Below are positions 1 through 7,621 of a DNA stretch of 64,000 bases, in pieces. The translations under genes and the position numbers were made by a program. Origin of the DNA: Novosphingobium clariflavum. Its GTDB lineage: Bacteria; Pseudomonadota; Alphaproteobacteria; Sphingomonadales; Sphingomonadaceae. The stretch spans positions 310,001-374,000 of the forward strand of contig NZ_JAPCWC010000003.1 of assembly GCF_026420865.1 (NCBI RefSeq), read 5' to 3'. The notes under the pieces are model-generated. The model did no database searches, was not told the DNA's origin, and saw nothing but the letters and a program-made list of their open reading frames with translations. Position 1 is the first letter of the stretch; each line of letters opens with the position of its first letter.

Positions 1-696
1 CTCGAACTCGCGCAGCAGCATCGAGACGACCTCGTCACGCTCGTGCATGCCGGCTTCGGCAACCTTGGTCGAAAGGTACTGGCGGGCGCTTTCCACGGCC
101 CCGGCAATGATGACGCCCACGAAGGCCAAGCCGACCAGTGCCATGTCATAAGTGCCAAGGACGATGAAGTAGGCGATCGTCGAGCCGCCGACGATGCCGG
201 TGAAGATCAGCGTGCCCAGCGGTACGCCGGGCACCAGGACCGCGCAGGCGGTCATCAGCATGGCGACGACGGTCCAGAGTTTGACCTGGACCTGCTGGTC
301 GACGAAGGGCCCGAAAGCGCAGACCGGGATGGCCCAGATCACCGCGCGGGCAATCACTGTCACGGCATGGCTGCGAATTTCGGCGCGGGACAGGCGCCGC
401 CGTTCGGAATCGGCGAACTGGCGCTCGTTGCGTACGCCCCACCAGAGCACGGCAAAGGCGCACGCAGCCCAGCCCGCAATGGCGAGAGGGGGAAGGTGAC
501 GCAGCAGCACCGCGATGGCGGCGATGATGGCCGCCACTTGCGTTGCCATGCGCACCGCCTTCGCGCGGGCGAGGCAGGAATACTGGAGACCGCGAAGGTG
601 CGCCCAGTCACCCTCTGCCGGCTCGGTAAAACCGAGCACGGCAAGGACGGGCAGCTCCTTCGGGAGAGCTTGAGGTGATTGCGACCGTTTTTCCAC
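1..696 (-). CDS. Multi-pass membrane signalling protein, probable GGDEF/EAL-type (5' part only)
   Basis: An open frame runs from a GTG at 696 off the left edge of the window, so about 232 N-terminal residues are visible and the C-terminal part is missing. The visible part holds a hydrophilic start (about residues 1-50) followed by roughly six hydrophobic segments between residues 52 and 205. It ends in an amphipathic stretch, ERDEVVSMLLREFE. From memory, this layout (six membrane helices followed by a VVSMLLREFE-like linker) occurs in sphingomonad proteins carrying PAS, GGDEF and EAL domains, so a c-di-GMP enzyme is the best guess. The catalytic domain itself is outside the window. The GTG start was chosen because the frame is closed by two stops just upstream (721-726). 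An internal ATG at 549 is possible but would cut a conserved-looking W-LRGLQY segment. Confidence 0.6.
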   Translation of the reverse strand, partial: MEKRSQSPQALPKELPVLAVLGFTEPAEGDWAHLRGLQYSCLARAKAVRMATQVAAIIAAIAVLLRHLPPLAIAGWAACAFAVLWWGVRNERQFADSERRRLSRAEIRSHAVTVIARAVIWAIPVCAFGPFVDQQVQVKLWTVVAMLMTACAVLVPGVPLGTLIFTGIVGGSTIAYFIVLGTYDMALVGLAFVGVIIAGAVESARQYLSTKVAEAGMHERDEVVSMLLREFE

Positions 697-758
697 GTAG
701 TCGGGATAGCGGCCGAAGGGTTATTATGAGGTAAAAGGGCGCGGGGCCCGGCAGGAAA

Positions 759-2582
759 CTACTCGACGGTCACGCTCTTGGCGAGGTTGCGGGGCTGATC
801 GACGTCGGTGCCCTTCACGCAGGCGACGTGATAGGCCAGAAGCTGCACCGGCACGGCATAGACCAGCGGCGCGATCAGCGGGTGGACGCGCGGCATCTCG
901 ATCGTGGCGATGCAGCCTTCGCCCGCCTCGGCAATGCCTTCGGCGTCGGAGATCAGCACCACCTTGCCGCCGCGCGCGCGCACTTCCTGCATGTTGCTGA
1001 CGGTCTTTTCGAACAGCGGGCCGGAAGGGGCGAGGACGATCACCGGCACGGCTTCGTCGATCAGCGCGATGGGGCCATGCTTCATCTCGCCCGAGGCATA
1101 ACCTTCGGCGTGGATGTAGCTGATTTCCTTGAGCTTCAGCGCGCCTTCCAGGGCCAGCGGATAGTCCGGCCCGCGCCCGAGATAGAGCACGTCGCGGGCA
1201 GGGGCGATAAGATGCGCCATTGCCGCGATCTCTTCGTCGAAGGCGAGTGCGGCGTTGAGGCTGGCCGGGGTCTGCAGCAGGTGCTGGACAACCTCGTTCT
1301 CTTCCTCTCGGTCCATGCGCCCGCGCTTGACGGCAAGATGCGCGGCCAATGCGGCGAGTACTGCCAGCTGGCAGGTGAAGGCCTTGGTGGAAGCGACGCC
1401 GATTTCGGGACCCGCGTGGGTCGGCAGCAGCAGGTCCGCCTCGCGCGCCATCGTGCTGGTGGGCACGTTGACGACGACGGCGATGGTCTGCCCGGCGGCC
1501 TTGCAGTGCTTGAGCGCGGCCAGCGTGTCCGCGGTCTCGCCCGATTGCGAGATGAACAGGGCAAGACCGCCCGGCTCCAGCACCGGATCGCGGTAGCGGA
1601 ATTCGGACGCAACATCGATGTCGACCGGCAGGCGGGCGAACGTCTCGATCCAGTATTTCGCGACCATGCCCGCGTAGAAGCTGGTGCCGCAGGCGACGAT
1701 GGTGATGCGCTTGATCGCCGAAAGGTCGAAATCGATCTGCGGCAGGGCGACCGACTGGTCCACCTGGTGGATGTAGCTGCGCAGGGTCTGCGCCACCACG
1801 GTCGGCTGCTCGAAGATCTCCTTCTGCATGAAGTGGCGGTAATTGCCCTTCTCGATGGCGACCGCCGAGGCGCCGGAGGAGACGATCTCGCGTTCCACCG
1901 GGTTGTTGTCGGCATCGAAGATCCGTGCGCCCTGGCGGGTGATGACCACCCAGTCGCCTTCCTCGAGGTAGGAAATGCGCTGCGTCAGCGGCGCGAGGGC
2001 CAGCGCGTCCGAGCCGAGATAGGTCTCGCCCTCGCCGTAGCCCACGACCAGCGGCGAGCCGAGGCGGGCGCCGATCAGGAGGTCGGGGTGCTGGCGGAAA
2101 GCAATGGCAAGCGCGAAAGCGCCGCGAAGCTGGGGAAGCACGACCTTCACCGCCTCTTCCGGCGAAAGGCCGGCCTCGACCTGTTCGGACACGAGATGGG
2201 CGACCACTTCGGTGTCGGTCTGGCTCTCGAACGTGCGGCCGCGCGATTCGAGGGCTTCGCGAAGCGGGCGGAAGTTCTCGATGATGCCGTTGTGGACGAG
2301 CGCGAGGTGCTCGGTCGCATGGGGGTGGGCGTTGGCGGCGGTGGGCGCGCCGTGGGTGGCCCAGCGGGTATGGGCGATGCCGATCAGGCCCGGCGCGGGA
2401 TCGCGGGCCAGTTCGTTGACAAGGTTGATCAGCTTGCCCTGCGCACGGCGACGGACCAGCTGGCCGTTCTCGACCGTGCAGACGCCGGCGCTGTCATAGC
2501 CGCGATATTCCATGCGCCGAAGGCCGTCGACGAGCCGATCCGCGACCTGTTCCTTGCCGACGATGCCGATGATTCCACACAT
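759..2582 (-). CDS. glmS: Glutamine--fructose-6-phosphate aminotransferase (isomerizing)
   Basis: GlmS makes glucosamine-6-phosphate from fructose-6-phosphate and glutamine. This is the first committed cytosolic step towards UDP-GlcNAc for peptidoglycan and lipopolysaccharide. The protein has 607 residues, the normal family length. It begins MCGIIGIVG, so Cys2 becomes the N-terminal nucleophile of the glutaminase domain. HTRWATHG and HNGIIEN follow in that domain. Two SIS isomerase domains follow, with CGTSFYAG and SQSGETADT in the first, and the C-terminus is the classical DQPRNLAKSVTVE. The frame could extend to 2660, but the start at 2582 puts the catalytic Cys directly after Met and has AAGGTA upstream. 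No glmS ribozyme is evident in the short leader. glmU lies about 2 kb away on the same strand but is not in the same operon. Confidence 0.98.
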   Translation of the reverse strand: MCGIIGIVGKEQVADRLVDGLRRMEYRGYDSAGVCTVENGQLVRRRAQGKLINLVNELARDPAPGLIGIAHTRWATHGAPTAANAHPHATEHLALVHNGIIENFRPLREALESRGRTFESQTDTEVVAHLVSEQVEAGLSPEEAVKVVLPQLRGAFALAIAFRQHPDLLIGARLGSPLVVGYGEGETYLGSDALALAPLTQRISYLEEGDWVVITRQGARIFDADNNPVEREIVSSGASAVAIEKGNYRHFMQKEIFEQPTVVAQTLRSYIHQVDQSVALPQIDFDLSAIKRITIVACGTSFYAGMVAKYWIETFARLPVDIDVASEFRYRDPVLEPGGLALFISQSGETADTLAALKHCKAAGQTIAVVVNVPTSTMAREADLLLPTHAGPEIGVASTKAFTCQLAVLAALAAHLAVKRGRMDREEENEVVQHLLQTPASLNAALAFDEEIAAMAHLIAPARDVLYLGRGPDYPLALEGALKLKEISYIHAEGYASGEMKHGPIALIDEAVPVIVLAPSGPLFEKTVSNMQEVRARGGKVVLISDAEGIAEAGEGCIATIEMPRVHPLIAPLVYAVPVQLLAYHVACVKGTDVDQPRNLAKSVTVE

Positions 2583-2714
2583 GCGCTTGAAGTACCTTGT
2601 TCGAGACGAGACTGCCTTGCCCTTACGCCGATAATCGTTGGCGTTTGGTGGCGCCACCATGAAGGCTTGGTAATGTGTGCAAAGCCGCGGGAATTTTGAT
2701 CGGGAGGCAGGGCC

Positions 2715-3563
2715 TCAATCGTCTCCGTCGATCATCCCCGCAAGGCCGCCCAGCGCACCGAGGCCGAGCAGGGTGCTTTCGCCGCGATTCTGGCCGCCAT
2801 AGGGCATCGCCGCCGCCATCATCCGCCCGGCCAGGCGCGAGAACGGCAGCGACTGGATCCAGACTTTGCCAGGTCCGCGAAGGCGGGCGAAGAACACGCC
2901 TTCGCCGCCGAAGATCATCGACTTGACCGAGCCTGCGCGGATCACGTCGAAATCGATGCCCGAGGTGAAGGCGGCGACGCAGCCGGTGTCGATATGCAGT
3001 TCCTCACCCGGCTCCAGCGTGCGTTCGATCACGGTGCCGCCCATCTGCACGAAGACCCAGCCGTCGCCGTCGAGCCGCTGCATGACGAAGCCCTCGCCGC
3101 CGAACAGGCCGGTCATGATCTTCTGCTGGAAGTGGATGCCGATCGACACCCCGCGCGCGGCGCAGAGGAAGGCGTCCTTCTGGCAGATCAGGCGGCCGCC
3201 GATCTGGTCCAGCTTGATCGGCACGATCGAGCCGGGAATCGGCGCCGCGAACGCGACTCGGGCCTTGCCGCGACCTTCGTGCGTGAAGACGGTGGTGAAC
3301 AGGCTCTCCCCGGTCACGAGTCGCTTGCCGGCGCCGAGCAGCTTGCCCATGAAGCCGCTGCCCTGCTGTTCCGACCCGTCGCCGAACACCGTGGACATCG
3401 TGATCGGGGCGTCCTTCCACACCATCGCGCCTGCTTCGGCGACCGCGCTTTCGCCGGGATCCAGTTCGATTTCAACGAATTGGAGCTCCTGCCCCTTGAT
3501 CTCGAAGTCGACATCGTCGGCCACGGAGGCGCTACGGCTGTGGCTCCAGGGGCTGGTGGGCAT
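2715..3563 (-). CDS. AIM24 family protein (TIGR00266 type)
   Basis: The product is a 282-residue protein of the AIM24/TIGR00266 family, whose members form a double-stranded beta-helix-like fold. Their biochemical role in bacteria is unknown. Recognisable family features are the opening FEIKGQELQFVEIELDPGE, the AEAGAMVWKD segment near residues 40-50, glycine-rich turns such as GLFGGEGF and FGGEGVFF, and a glycine-rich C-terminus. The start is the ATG at 3563, preceded by GGAG at good spacing. A longer frame to 3944 would run through the promoter region and most of the oppositely oriented TPR gene, so it was rejected. The gene lies 132 bp upstream of glmS on the same strand and may be cotranscribed with it. 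The gene upstream is divergent. Confidence 0.85.
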   Translation of the reverse strand: MPTSPWSHSRSASVADDVDFEIKGQELQFVEIELDPGESAVAEAGAMVWKDAPITMSTVFGDGSEQQGSGFMGKLLGAGKRLVTGESLFTTVFTHEGRGKARVAFAAPIPGSIVPIKLDQIGGRLICQKDAFLCAARGVSIGIHFQQKIMTGLFGGEGFVMQRLDGDGWVFVQMGGTVIERTLEPGEELHIDTGCVAAFTSGIDFDVIRAGSVKSMIFGGEGVFFARLRGPGKVWIQSLPFSRLAGRMMAAAMPYGGQNRGESTLLGLGALGGLAGMIDGDD

Positions 3564-3729
3564 GAAAAACTCCGAATGTTGAAATAAGGTTTGCCGTGAT
3601 CTGGGTGCGGCGAAACATCTTGTCAAACCGCACTCGTCGGATACTTTAGGAACTTCGACGAAGACCATTCGATGAAACAGCCCGGCACAGACTGGCGCAC
3701 GAAGGTCCGATCGGGAGAGGACTGTGCCG

Positions 3730-4437
3730 ATGAACTTCATGATGAAGTCGGTTTCGTTGCTGGTTTCCGTCGCCGCTCTGGCGATTCCGGGTCTTGCAAC
3801 CGCCGGCGAAGCTACGCCGATTGCGCTGATCAGCAGCGCTGCCCACGCCGAATACGTCGGCATGGTCAGCCGTGGTTTCGACATGATCCGGGCGGGCAAG
3901 CCCGGCAAGGCGGTGAAGCTGTTCGATTCGGTGATTTCCGCCAATGAGCAGGGGCTGACGGGCGATGCGCGTCCGCGTCTGTGCCTGTCGGAAAAGGCAG
4001 CCGGTCATGCAGCGCCAGGCAATGCGGTGATGGTGAGCGGCGCGGTGTGTGACGCGCATTTCGGCAAGGGATTTGCGCTGGTCGATCTTGGTCGGGGCGA
4101 TCTGGCCGAGGCGGAACTGCGCCGTGCCACCGAACTGGCGCCGGACAATGCGCATTATGCCAACGAATATGCCGAGCTTTTCAAGTCTCGCCGCCAGTTC
4201 CAGGAAAGCTACGACCTGTTCGCGCGCGCCTGGTCGGTGGTGGACAAGGATACCAAGGGGCCGGATGCCGGGATCGCTGCCCGCGCGCTGCGCGGCATGG
4301 GTTTCAACCTGATCGAGCTTGGCCGCCTGGACGAGGCGAAGACGATGTTCTCGCAGTCGCTTGCCTATGATGCGGGCAATGCTGCGGCAAAAACCGAGCT
4401 GGACTTCATCGCCCAGCGTCAGGCCATCGGCTCCTGA
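3730..4437 (+). CDS. Secreted tetratricopeptide-repeat protein
   Basis: The predicted protein has 235 residues. It starts with a Sec-type signal peptide (MNFMMKSVSLLVSVAALAIP, then a likely cleavage after GLATA), so it should be periplasmic. The mature part contains TPR-like helical repeats: a segment around residues 45-65 (GMVSRGFDMIRAGKPGKAVK), then GDLAEAELRRATELAPDNAHY and GRLDEAKTMFSQSLAYDAGN. TPR proteins act as scaffolds, and no enzymatic motif is seen. Two cysteines occur in the mature part. The ATG at 3730 was chosen over the GTG at 3724 because GGAGAGG at 3713-3720 gives normal spacing only for the ATG. The gene is monocistronic, divergent from the AIM24 gene and followed by a strong hairpin. 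Confidence 0.75.
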   Translation: MNFMMKSVSLLVSVAALAIPGLATAGEATPIALISSAAHAEYVGMVSRGFDMIRAGKPGKAVKLFDSVISANEQGLTGDARPRLCLSEKAAGHAAPGNAVMVSGAVCDAHFGKGFALVDLGRGDLAEAELRRATELAPDNAHYANEYAELFKSRRQFQESYDLFARAWSVVDKDTKGPDAGIAARALRGMGFNLIELGRLDEAKTMFSQSLAYDAGNAAAKTELDFIAQRQAIGS

Positions 4438-4444
4438 ACTCAAG

Positions 4445-4480
4445 GGCGGAGGGCGGCGCAAGCCGCCCTCCGCCGTCTTG
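4445..4480 (+). terminator. Rho-independent-type terminator after the TPR gene
   Basis: A perfect 13-bp stem (GGCGGAGGGCGGC at 4445-4457 with its complement at 4462-4474) closes a GCAA loop 7 nt after the TPR stop codon. It is followed by the short T-rich run GTCTTGT. Confidence 0.75.
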
Positions 4481-4545
4481 TACCAAGCTGCCGTGATGCG
4501 GAGGCATCAGCAGCCTGGAACGCTCAGGCGCCGCGCAGGGCTTAA

Positions 4546-4580
4546 CCAACTTGCGATGAGCCAGGCTCACCGCAAGTTGG
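4546..4580 (-). terminator. Hairpin downstream of glmU
   Basis: CCAACTTGCG at 4546-4555 pairs with CGCAAGTTGG at 4571-4580, and an inner GCC/GGC pair lies in the loop. It sits just after the glmU stop codon on the minus strand. There is no long T-run, so this is a weak terminator or an mRNA-end stabiliser. Confidence 0.5.
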
Positions 4581-4583
4581 TAT

Positions 4584-5960
4584 TTACTTGGCTTCGGCGG
4601 CCTTTTCGGCCTTTTTCTTCTTCATCGCGTCGTGGAAGCGGTCGGCCCAGCCGGGCTTGACCAGCTGTTCGCCGCGCACGAGGCGAAGCTCGCCGTCACC
4701 CACGTCGCGCGTCACCGTGCTGCCCGCGGCGACGATGGCGTCGGCGCCGATCTTCACCGGTGCGACCAGCGCGCTGTTGGAGCCGATGAAGGCACCTTCG
4801 CCGATGACGGTGCGGTACTTGAAGTAGCCGTCATAGTTGCAGGTGATCGTGCCCGCGCCGAGGTTGGCCCGGGCGCCGACCGTGGCATCGCCGACGTACG
4901 TGAGGTGGTTGGCCTTGGCACCTTCGCCCAGTTCCGCGTTCTTGATCTCGACGAAGTTGCCGACCTTGGAACCCTTGCGCAGCAGCGCGCCGGGGCGCAG
5001 GCGGGCATAAGGGCCGACACTCACGCCGGTTTCGATCGTGGCGCCTTCGAGGTGCGAGAAGGCGTGGATGGTCACTCCGTCCGCGACCGAAACGCCGGGG
5101 CCGAAGACCACGTTGGGCTCAACGGTGACGTCGCGGCCAAGCTGCGTGTCCCAGGCGAAGAACACGGTTTCGGGCGCGATCAGCGAGACGCCATCGGCCA
5201 TGGCCTGCGCGCGGCGGCGGGCCTGCCAGCGGCCTTCCGCCTCGGCCAGTTCGCCGCGGCTGTTGATGCCGCCCACTTCGTGCGGATCCTGGGTGACGAT
5301 CACGGCGCAGGTGCGACCGTCCAGCGTCGCCACGTTGACGATGTCGACAAGGTAATATTCCCCTTGCGCATTGTCGTTGCCGACGCGGGATAGCAGGCCG
5401 AACAGGTCGGCCGACTTCACCGCCATCAGGCCCGAATTGCACAGGCGGCAGGCGCGCTGTTCCTCGGTGGCGTCCTTGTATTCGACCATCATGGCGATGC
5501 GCCCATCGTCATGGGCCAGCACGCGGCCATATTGCAGCGGGTCTTCCGGCTCGAAGCCCAGCACCACCACGGCCGGTGCGTCGGGGGCATGGAGCCGGTC
5601 GATCATCGCGCGCATCGTCGCGGTGCTGACGAAAGGCACGTCGCCGTAGAGAATCAGCACATCGCCCGAAAAGCCGGCGAGCGCGGCTTCGGCCTGCTGC
5701 ACCGCATGGCCGGTGCCCAGTTGCGGCTCCTGCACGGCGATGACCGCGCGGCTGCCGAGGGCCTTTTCAAGCTGTTCGCGGCCATGCCCGGCCACCACCA
5801 CCTGCCGCTGCGGGGCAAGCGCGGCGGCGCTTTGCAGCAGATGTTCCAGCATCGGCCGACCGGCGATGGGATGAAGGACCTTGTGCAGGTCGCTCTTCAT
5901 GCGGGTGCCCTTGCCGGCGGCGAGGACGACGATTGCGAGCGGATTGGAATTTTCGACCAT
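4584..5960 (-). CDS. glmU: Bifunctional UDP-N-acetylglucosamine pyrophosphorylase / glucosamine-1-phosphate N-acetyltransferase
   Basis: GlmU acetylates glucosamine-1-phosphate with acetyl-CoA and then couples it to UTP, giving UDP-GlcNAc. It works as a cytosolic trimer. The N-terminal half is a nucleotidyltransferase domain with the signature LAAGKGTRMKSDLHKVLHP near residues 11-29 and later ILYGDVPF. The C-terminal half is a left-handed beta-helix of hexapeptide repeats, with GPYARLRPGA, KVGNFVEIKNA, ANHLTYVGDA and GAGTITCNYDG. Length is about 458 residues, normal for the family. Possible starts are a GTG at 5969 and ATGs at 5966 and 5960. 5960 gives the best spacing to GGCAAG. A Lys/Ala-rich tail (KKKKAEKAAEAK) closes the protein. 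The gene is divergent from gph with about 60 bp between starts. Confidence 0.97.
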   Translation of the reverse strand: MVENSNPLAIVVLAAGKGTRMKSDLHKVLHPIAGRPMLEHLLQSAAALAPQRQVVVAGHGREQLEKALGSRAVIAVQEPQLGTGHAVQQAEAALAGFSGDVLILYGDVPFVSTATMRAMIDRLHAPDAPAVVVLGFEPEDPLQYGRVLAHDDGRIAMMVEYKDATEEQRACRLCNSGLMAVKSADLFGLLSRVGNDNAQGEYYLVDIVNVATLDGRTCAVIVTQDPHEVGGINSRGELAEAEGRWQARRRAQAMADGVSLIAPETVFFAWDTQLGRDVTVEPNVVFGPGVSVADGVTIHAFSHLEGATIETGVSVGPYARLRPGALLRKGSKVGNFVEIKNAELGEGAKANHLTYVGDATVGARANLGAGTITCNYDGYFKYRTVIGEGAFIGSNSALVAPVKIGADAIVAAGSTVTRDVGDGELRLVRGEQLVKPGWADRFHDAMKKKKAEKAAEAK

Positions 5961-6019
5961 GTTCATCACTTGCCAGCAAATTGTTGCGGTTTCTACTTCG
6001 GGGAGGCACTGAAGAGGGG

Positions 6020-6703
6020 ATGACGCAGTTCCCTTTCGACGTAGTCGGCTTCGATCTTGACGGCACCCTTCTCGATACGCTCGGCGATCTCGCCGTGGCG
6101 CTCAATCATGCGCTTGCGCTCGAGGGGCGGCCAGCCATCGCCGTGGACGCGGTGCGCGATCTTGTCGGCGGCGGTGCGAAAAAGATGCTCGCCAAGGGCC
6201 TCGAAGTCACCGGCGGCGGGGTTTCGGACGAGCGGCTGGGCGAACTCCATGCCGCGCTGCTCGATTTCTATGCGGACAATATCGCCAACACCACGCAGTT
6301 CTATCCCGGCGGCGAGGCGATGCTCGACGGGCTGGCCGCGCGCGGCGTGAAAGTGGCGGTGGTCACCAACAAGCTGGAGCGGCTGGCGGTGGAGATCTTC
6401 GCCGAACTGGGCCTGACCGACCGCTTCTTCACCGTGATCGGCGGCGATACCCTCGGCCCCGGCCGCGCCAAGCCCAAGCCGGACCTGATCGAACTGATGC
6501 TGGAGCGCGCTGGAGGGGGCGAGCGACCGATCCGGGCGGCTTTCGTCGGCGATACCACCTACGATACCGGCGCTGCCGCCGCTGCGGGAATCCCGTGCGT
6601 TGCGGTCAGTTTCGGTTTCAATGACCGGGCTCCGCAAGACCTCGGCGCGACGGCGGTGATCGACCATTTCGACGAACTCATCCCGGTGCTGGAACGGCTC
6701 TGA
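6020..6703 (+). CDS. gph: Phosphoglycolate phosphatase, HAD superfamily
   Basis: Gph hydrolyses 2-phosphoglycolate, a by-product of DNA repair and oxygenase side reactions, to glycolate and phosphate. The 227-residue protein has the HAD motifs in order: motif I FDLDGTLLDT near residue 10 (nucleophile Asp), motif II VVTNK in the middle, the conserved Lys in GRAKPKPD, and motif IV FVGDTTYDTGAAAAAG. A cap domain lies between motifs I and II. The start is the ATG at 6020 with AGAGGGG immediately upstream. HAD phosphatases are promiscuous, so the exact substrate is inferred from family resemblance. It is divergent from glmU and convergent with the regulator gene, only 4 bp away. Confidence 0.85.
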   Translation: MTQFPFDVVGFDLDGTLLDTLGDLAVALNHALALEGRPAIAVDAVRDLVGGGAKKMLAKGLEVTGGGVSDERLGELHAALLDFYADNIANTTQFYPGGEAMLDGLAARGVKVAVVTNKLERLAVEIFAELGLTDRFFTVIGGDTLGPGRAKPKPDLIELMLERAGGGERPIRAAFVGDTTYDTGAAAAAGIPCVAVSFGFNDRAPQDLGATAVIDHFDELIPVLERL

Positions 6704-6707
6704 CCCG

Positions 6708-7394
6708 TCAGGCTTCCATGTTGTCGAAGACGTAGCCGAACGAGCGCACGGTCCGGGGGAGATGCGGCACCTGCATCGTGCGCAGCTTGCGGCGCAGGCG
6801 GCTGACCCACGAATCGACGGTGCGCTCGTCACAAACCTCGACGCTCTTGCCCAGCACGCCGATCAGTTCGCCGCGGGTGAAGACCCGGTTGGGATTGCGC
6901 GCGAAGTGGTTGAGCAGGCGCTGTTCGTTCGATTGCAGCGGCACCACCAGGCCCTTGTAGCGCGTCAGGTGCGAATCGGGCTGGATCACCAGTTCGCCGA
7001 TCTGGATTGCCGGCACTTCCTTGCGCGCGGCCGAAACCGGCTGGTAGATGCGCAGGCGCTGCACCAGCGCCTTGGGCGAAAGCGGGCCGATCAGGTAGTC
7101 GTCCGCGCCCGCTTCCAGCGCGCGCGCCTGTGCGCGCGGGTCCGGTTCGGGCAGCACCATGGTGATGTGGAGCGGGTGATCGTTGATACGATCGCGCAGC
7201 AGCCCGCAAAGCTGCAATCCCGACATTTCGGGCAGCAGCCAGTCGACGAAGACCCAGGTCGGCCCTCGCAGCGCACGTGCGCACAGATCGCTTGCGTCGG
7301 CCACTTCCGCCTCGAAGGTGAGGAAGTTGTCGCGGATGGCGCCGACGTGGGTGAGGTCGCCCGAAGTCAGCACGATGTCGCCGGATTTGATCAT
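6708..7394 (-). CDS. OmpR/PhoB-type response regulator with atypical receiver
   Basis: The 228-residue protein has a receiver-like domain (about 1-120) and a C-terminal winged-helix DNA-binding domain of OmpR type (about 130-228), with PLQSNEQRLLNHFARNPNRV, RGELIGVLG, RTVDSWVSRLRRKL and RSFGYVF. A phospho-acceptor Asp is present at position 51 (FVDWLLPEMSG). The acidic pair near the N-terminus is replaced by TSGD, and the conserved Lys of the KPF switch is replaced by G-P (DDYLIGPLSP). It may therefore be regulated without classical phosphorylation. No kinase gene is adjacent. The ATG at 7394 was chosen over an upstream start at 7451 because AGGAT lies at correct spacing. Confidence 0.85.
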   Translation of the reverse strand: MIKSGDIVLTSGDLTHVGAIRDNFLTFEAEVADASDLCARALRGPTWVFVDWLLPEMSGLQLCGLLRDRINDHPLHITMVLPEPDPRAQARALEAGADDYLIGPLSPKALVQRLRIYQPVSAARKEVPAIQIGELVIQPDSHLTRYKGLVVPLQSNEQRLLNHFARNPNRVFTRGELIGVLGKSVEVCDERTVDSWVSRLRRKLRTMQVPHLPRTVRSFGYVFDNMEA

Positions 7395-7456
7395 TGCATC
7401 CTGCAATTCGATGGAAATGATCAGGTCCCATAAGCCCGAGGTTGCCGCCACACACG

Positions 7457-7470
7457 TGTCAAATTTGTCA
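7457..7470. promoter_or_regulatory. Near-palindrome in the regulator/TonB receptor intergenic region
   Basis: TGTCAAATTTGTCA is a 14-bp inverted repeat with one mismatch per half. It is centred in the 227-bp divergent region between the atypical response regulator and TonB receptor 1. It could be an operator for either gene, for example for the regulator itself. This is inference from symmetry only. Confidence 0.3.
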
Positions 7471-7621
7471 TGTTTGCAGCGTCACAATCCGGTCAAGAAA
7501 AATACAAGAAACCAACACGGTTCTGACCAAGGCCATGCCTAGTCAGCCTCCCTGCCGCCCCGGTGGCGGTCCTCGCGGCCTGAGTGCGCGAGGGCAAATC
7601 GAGAGATTCAGGGAGTTTTAC

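Noticed and set aside
759..900. glmS ribozyme
   Set aside because: That element belongs to the 5' leader of glmS in Firmicutes. The leader here is short and no such structure was recognised.
2583..2660. Longer glmS starting at 2660
   Set aside because: It would bury the catalytic Cys, which must follow the initiator Met; the start at 2582 fits the family and its ribosome binding site.
828..2699. A 623-codon open frame on the plus strand opposite glmS
   Set aside because: It is the reverse-complement shadow of a clear essential gene in GC-rich DNA. Its product is His/Asp/Arg-rich with no recognisable domain.
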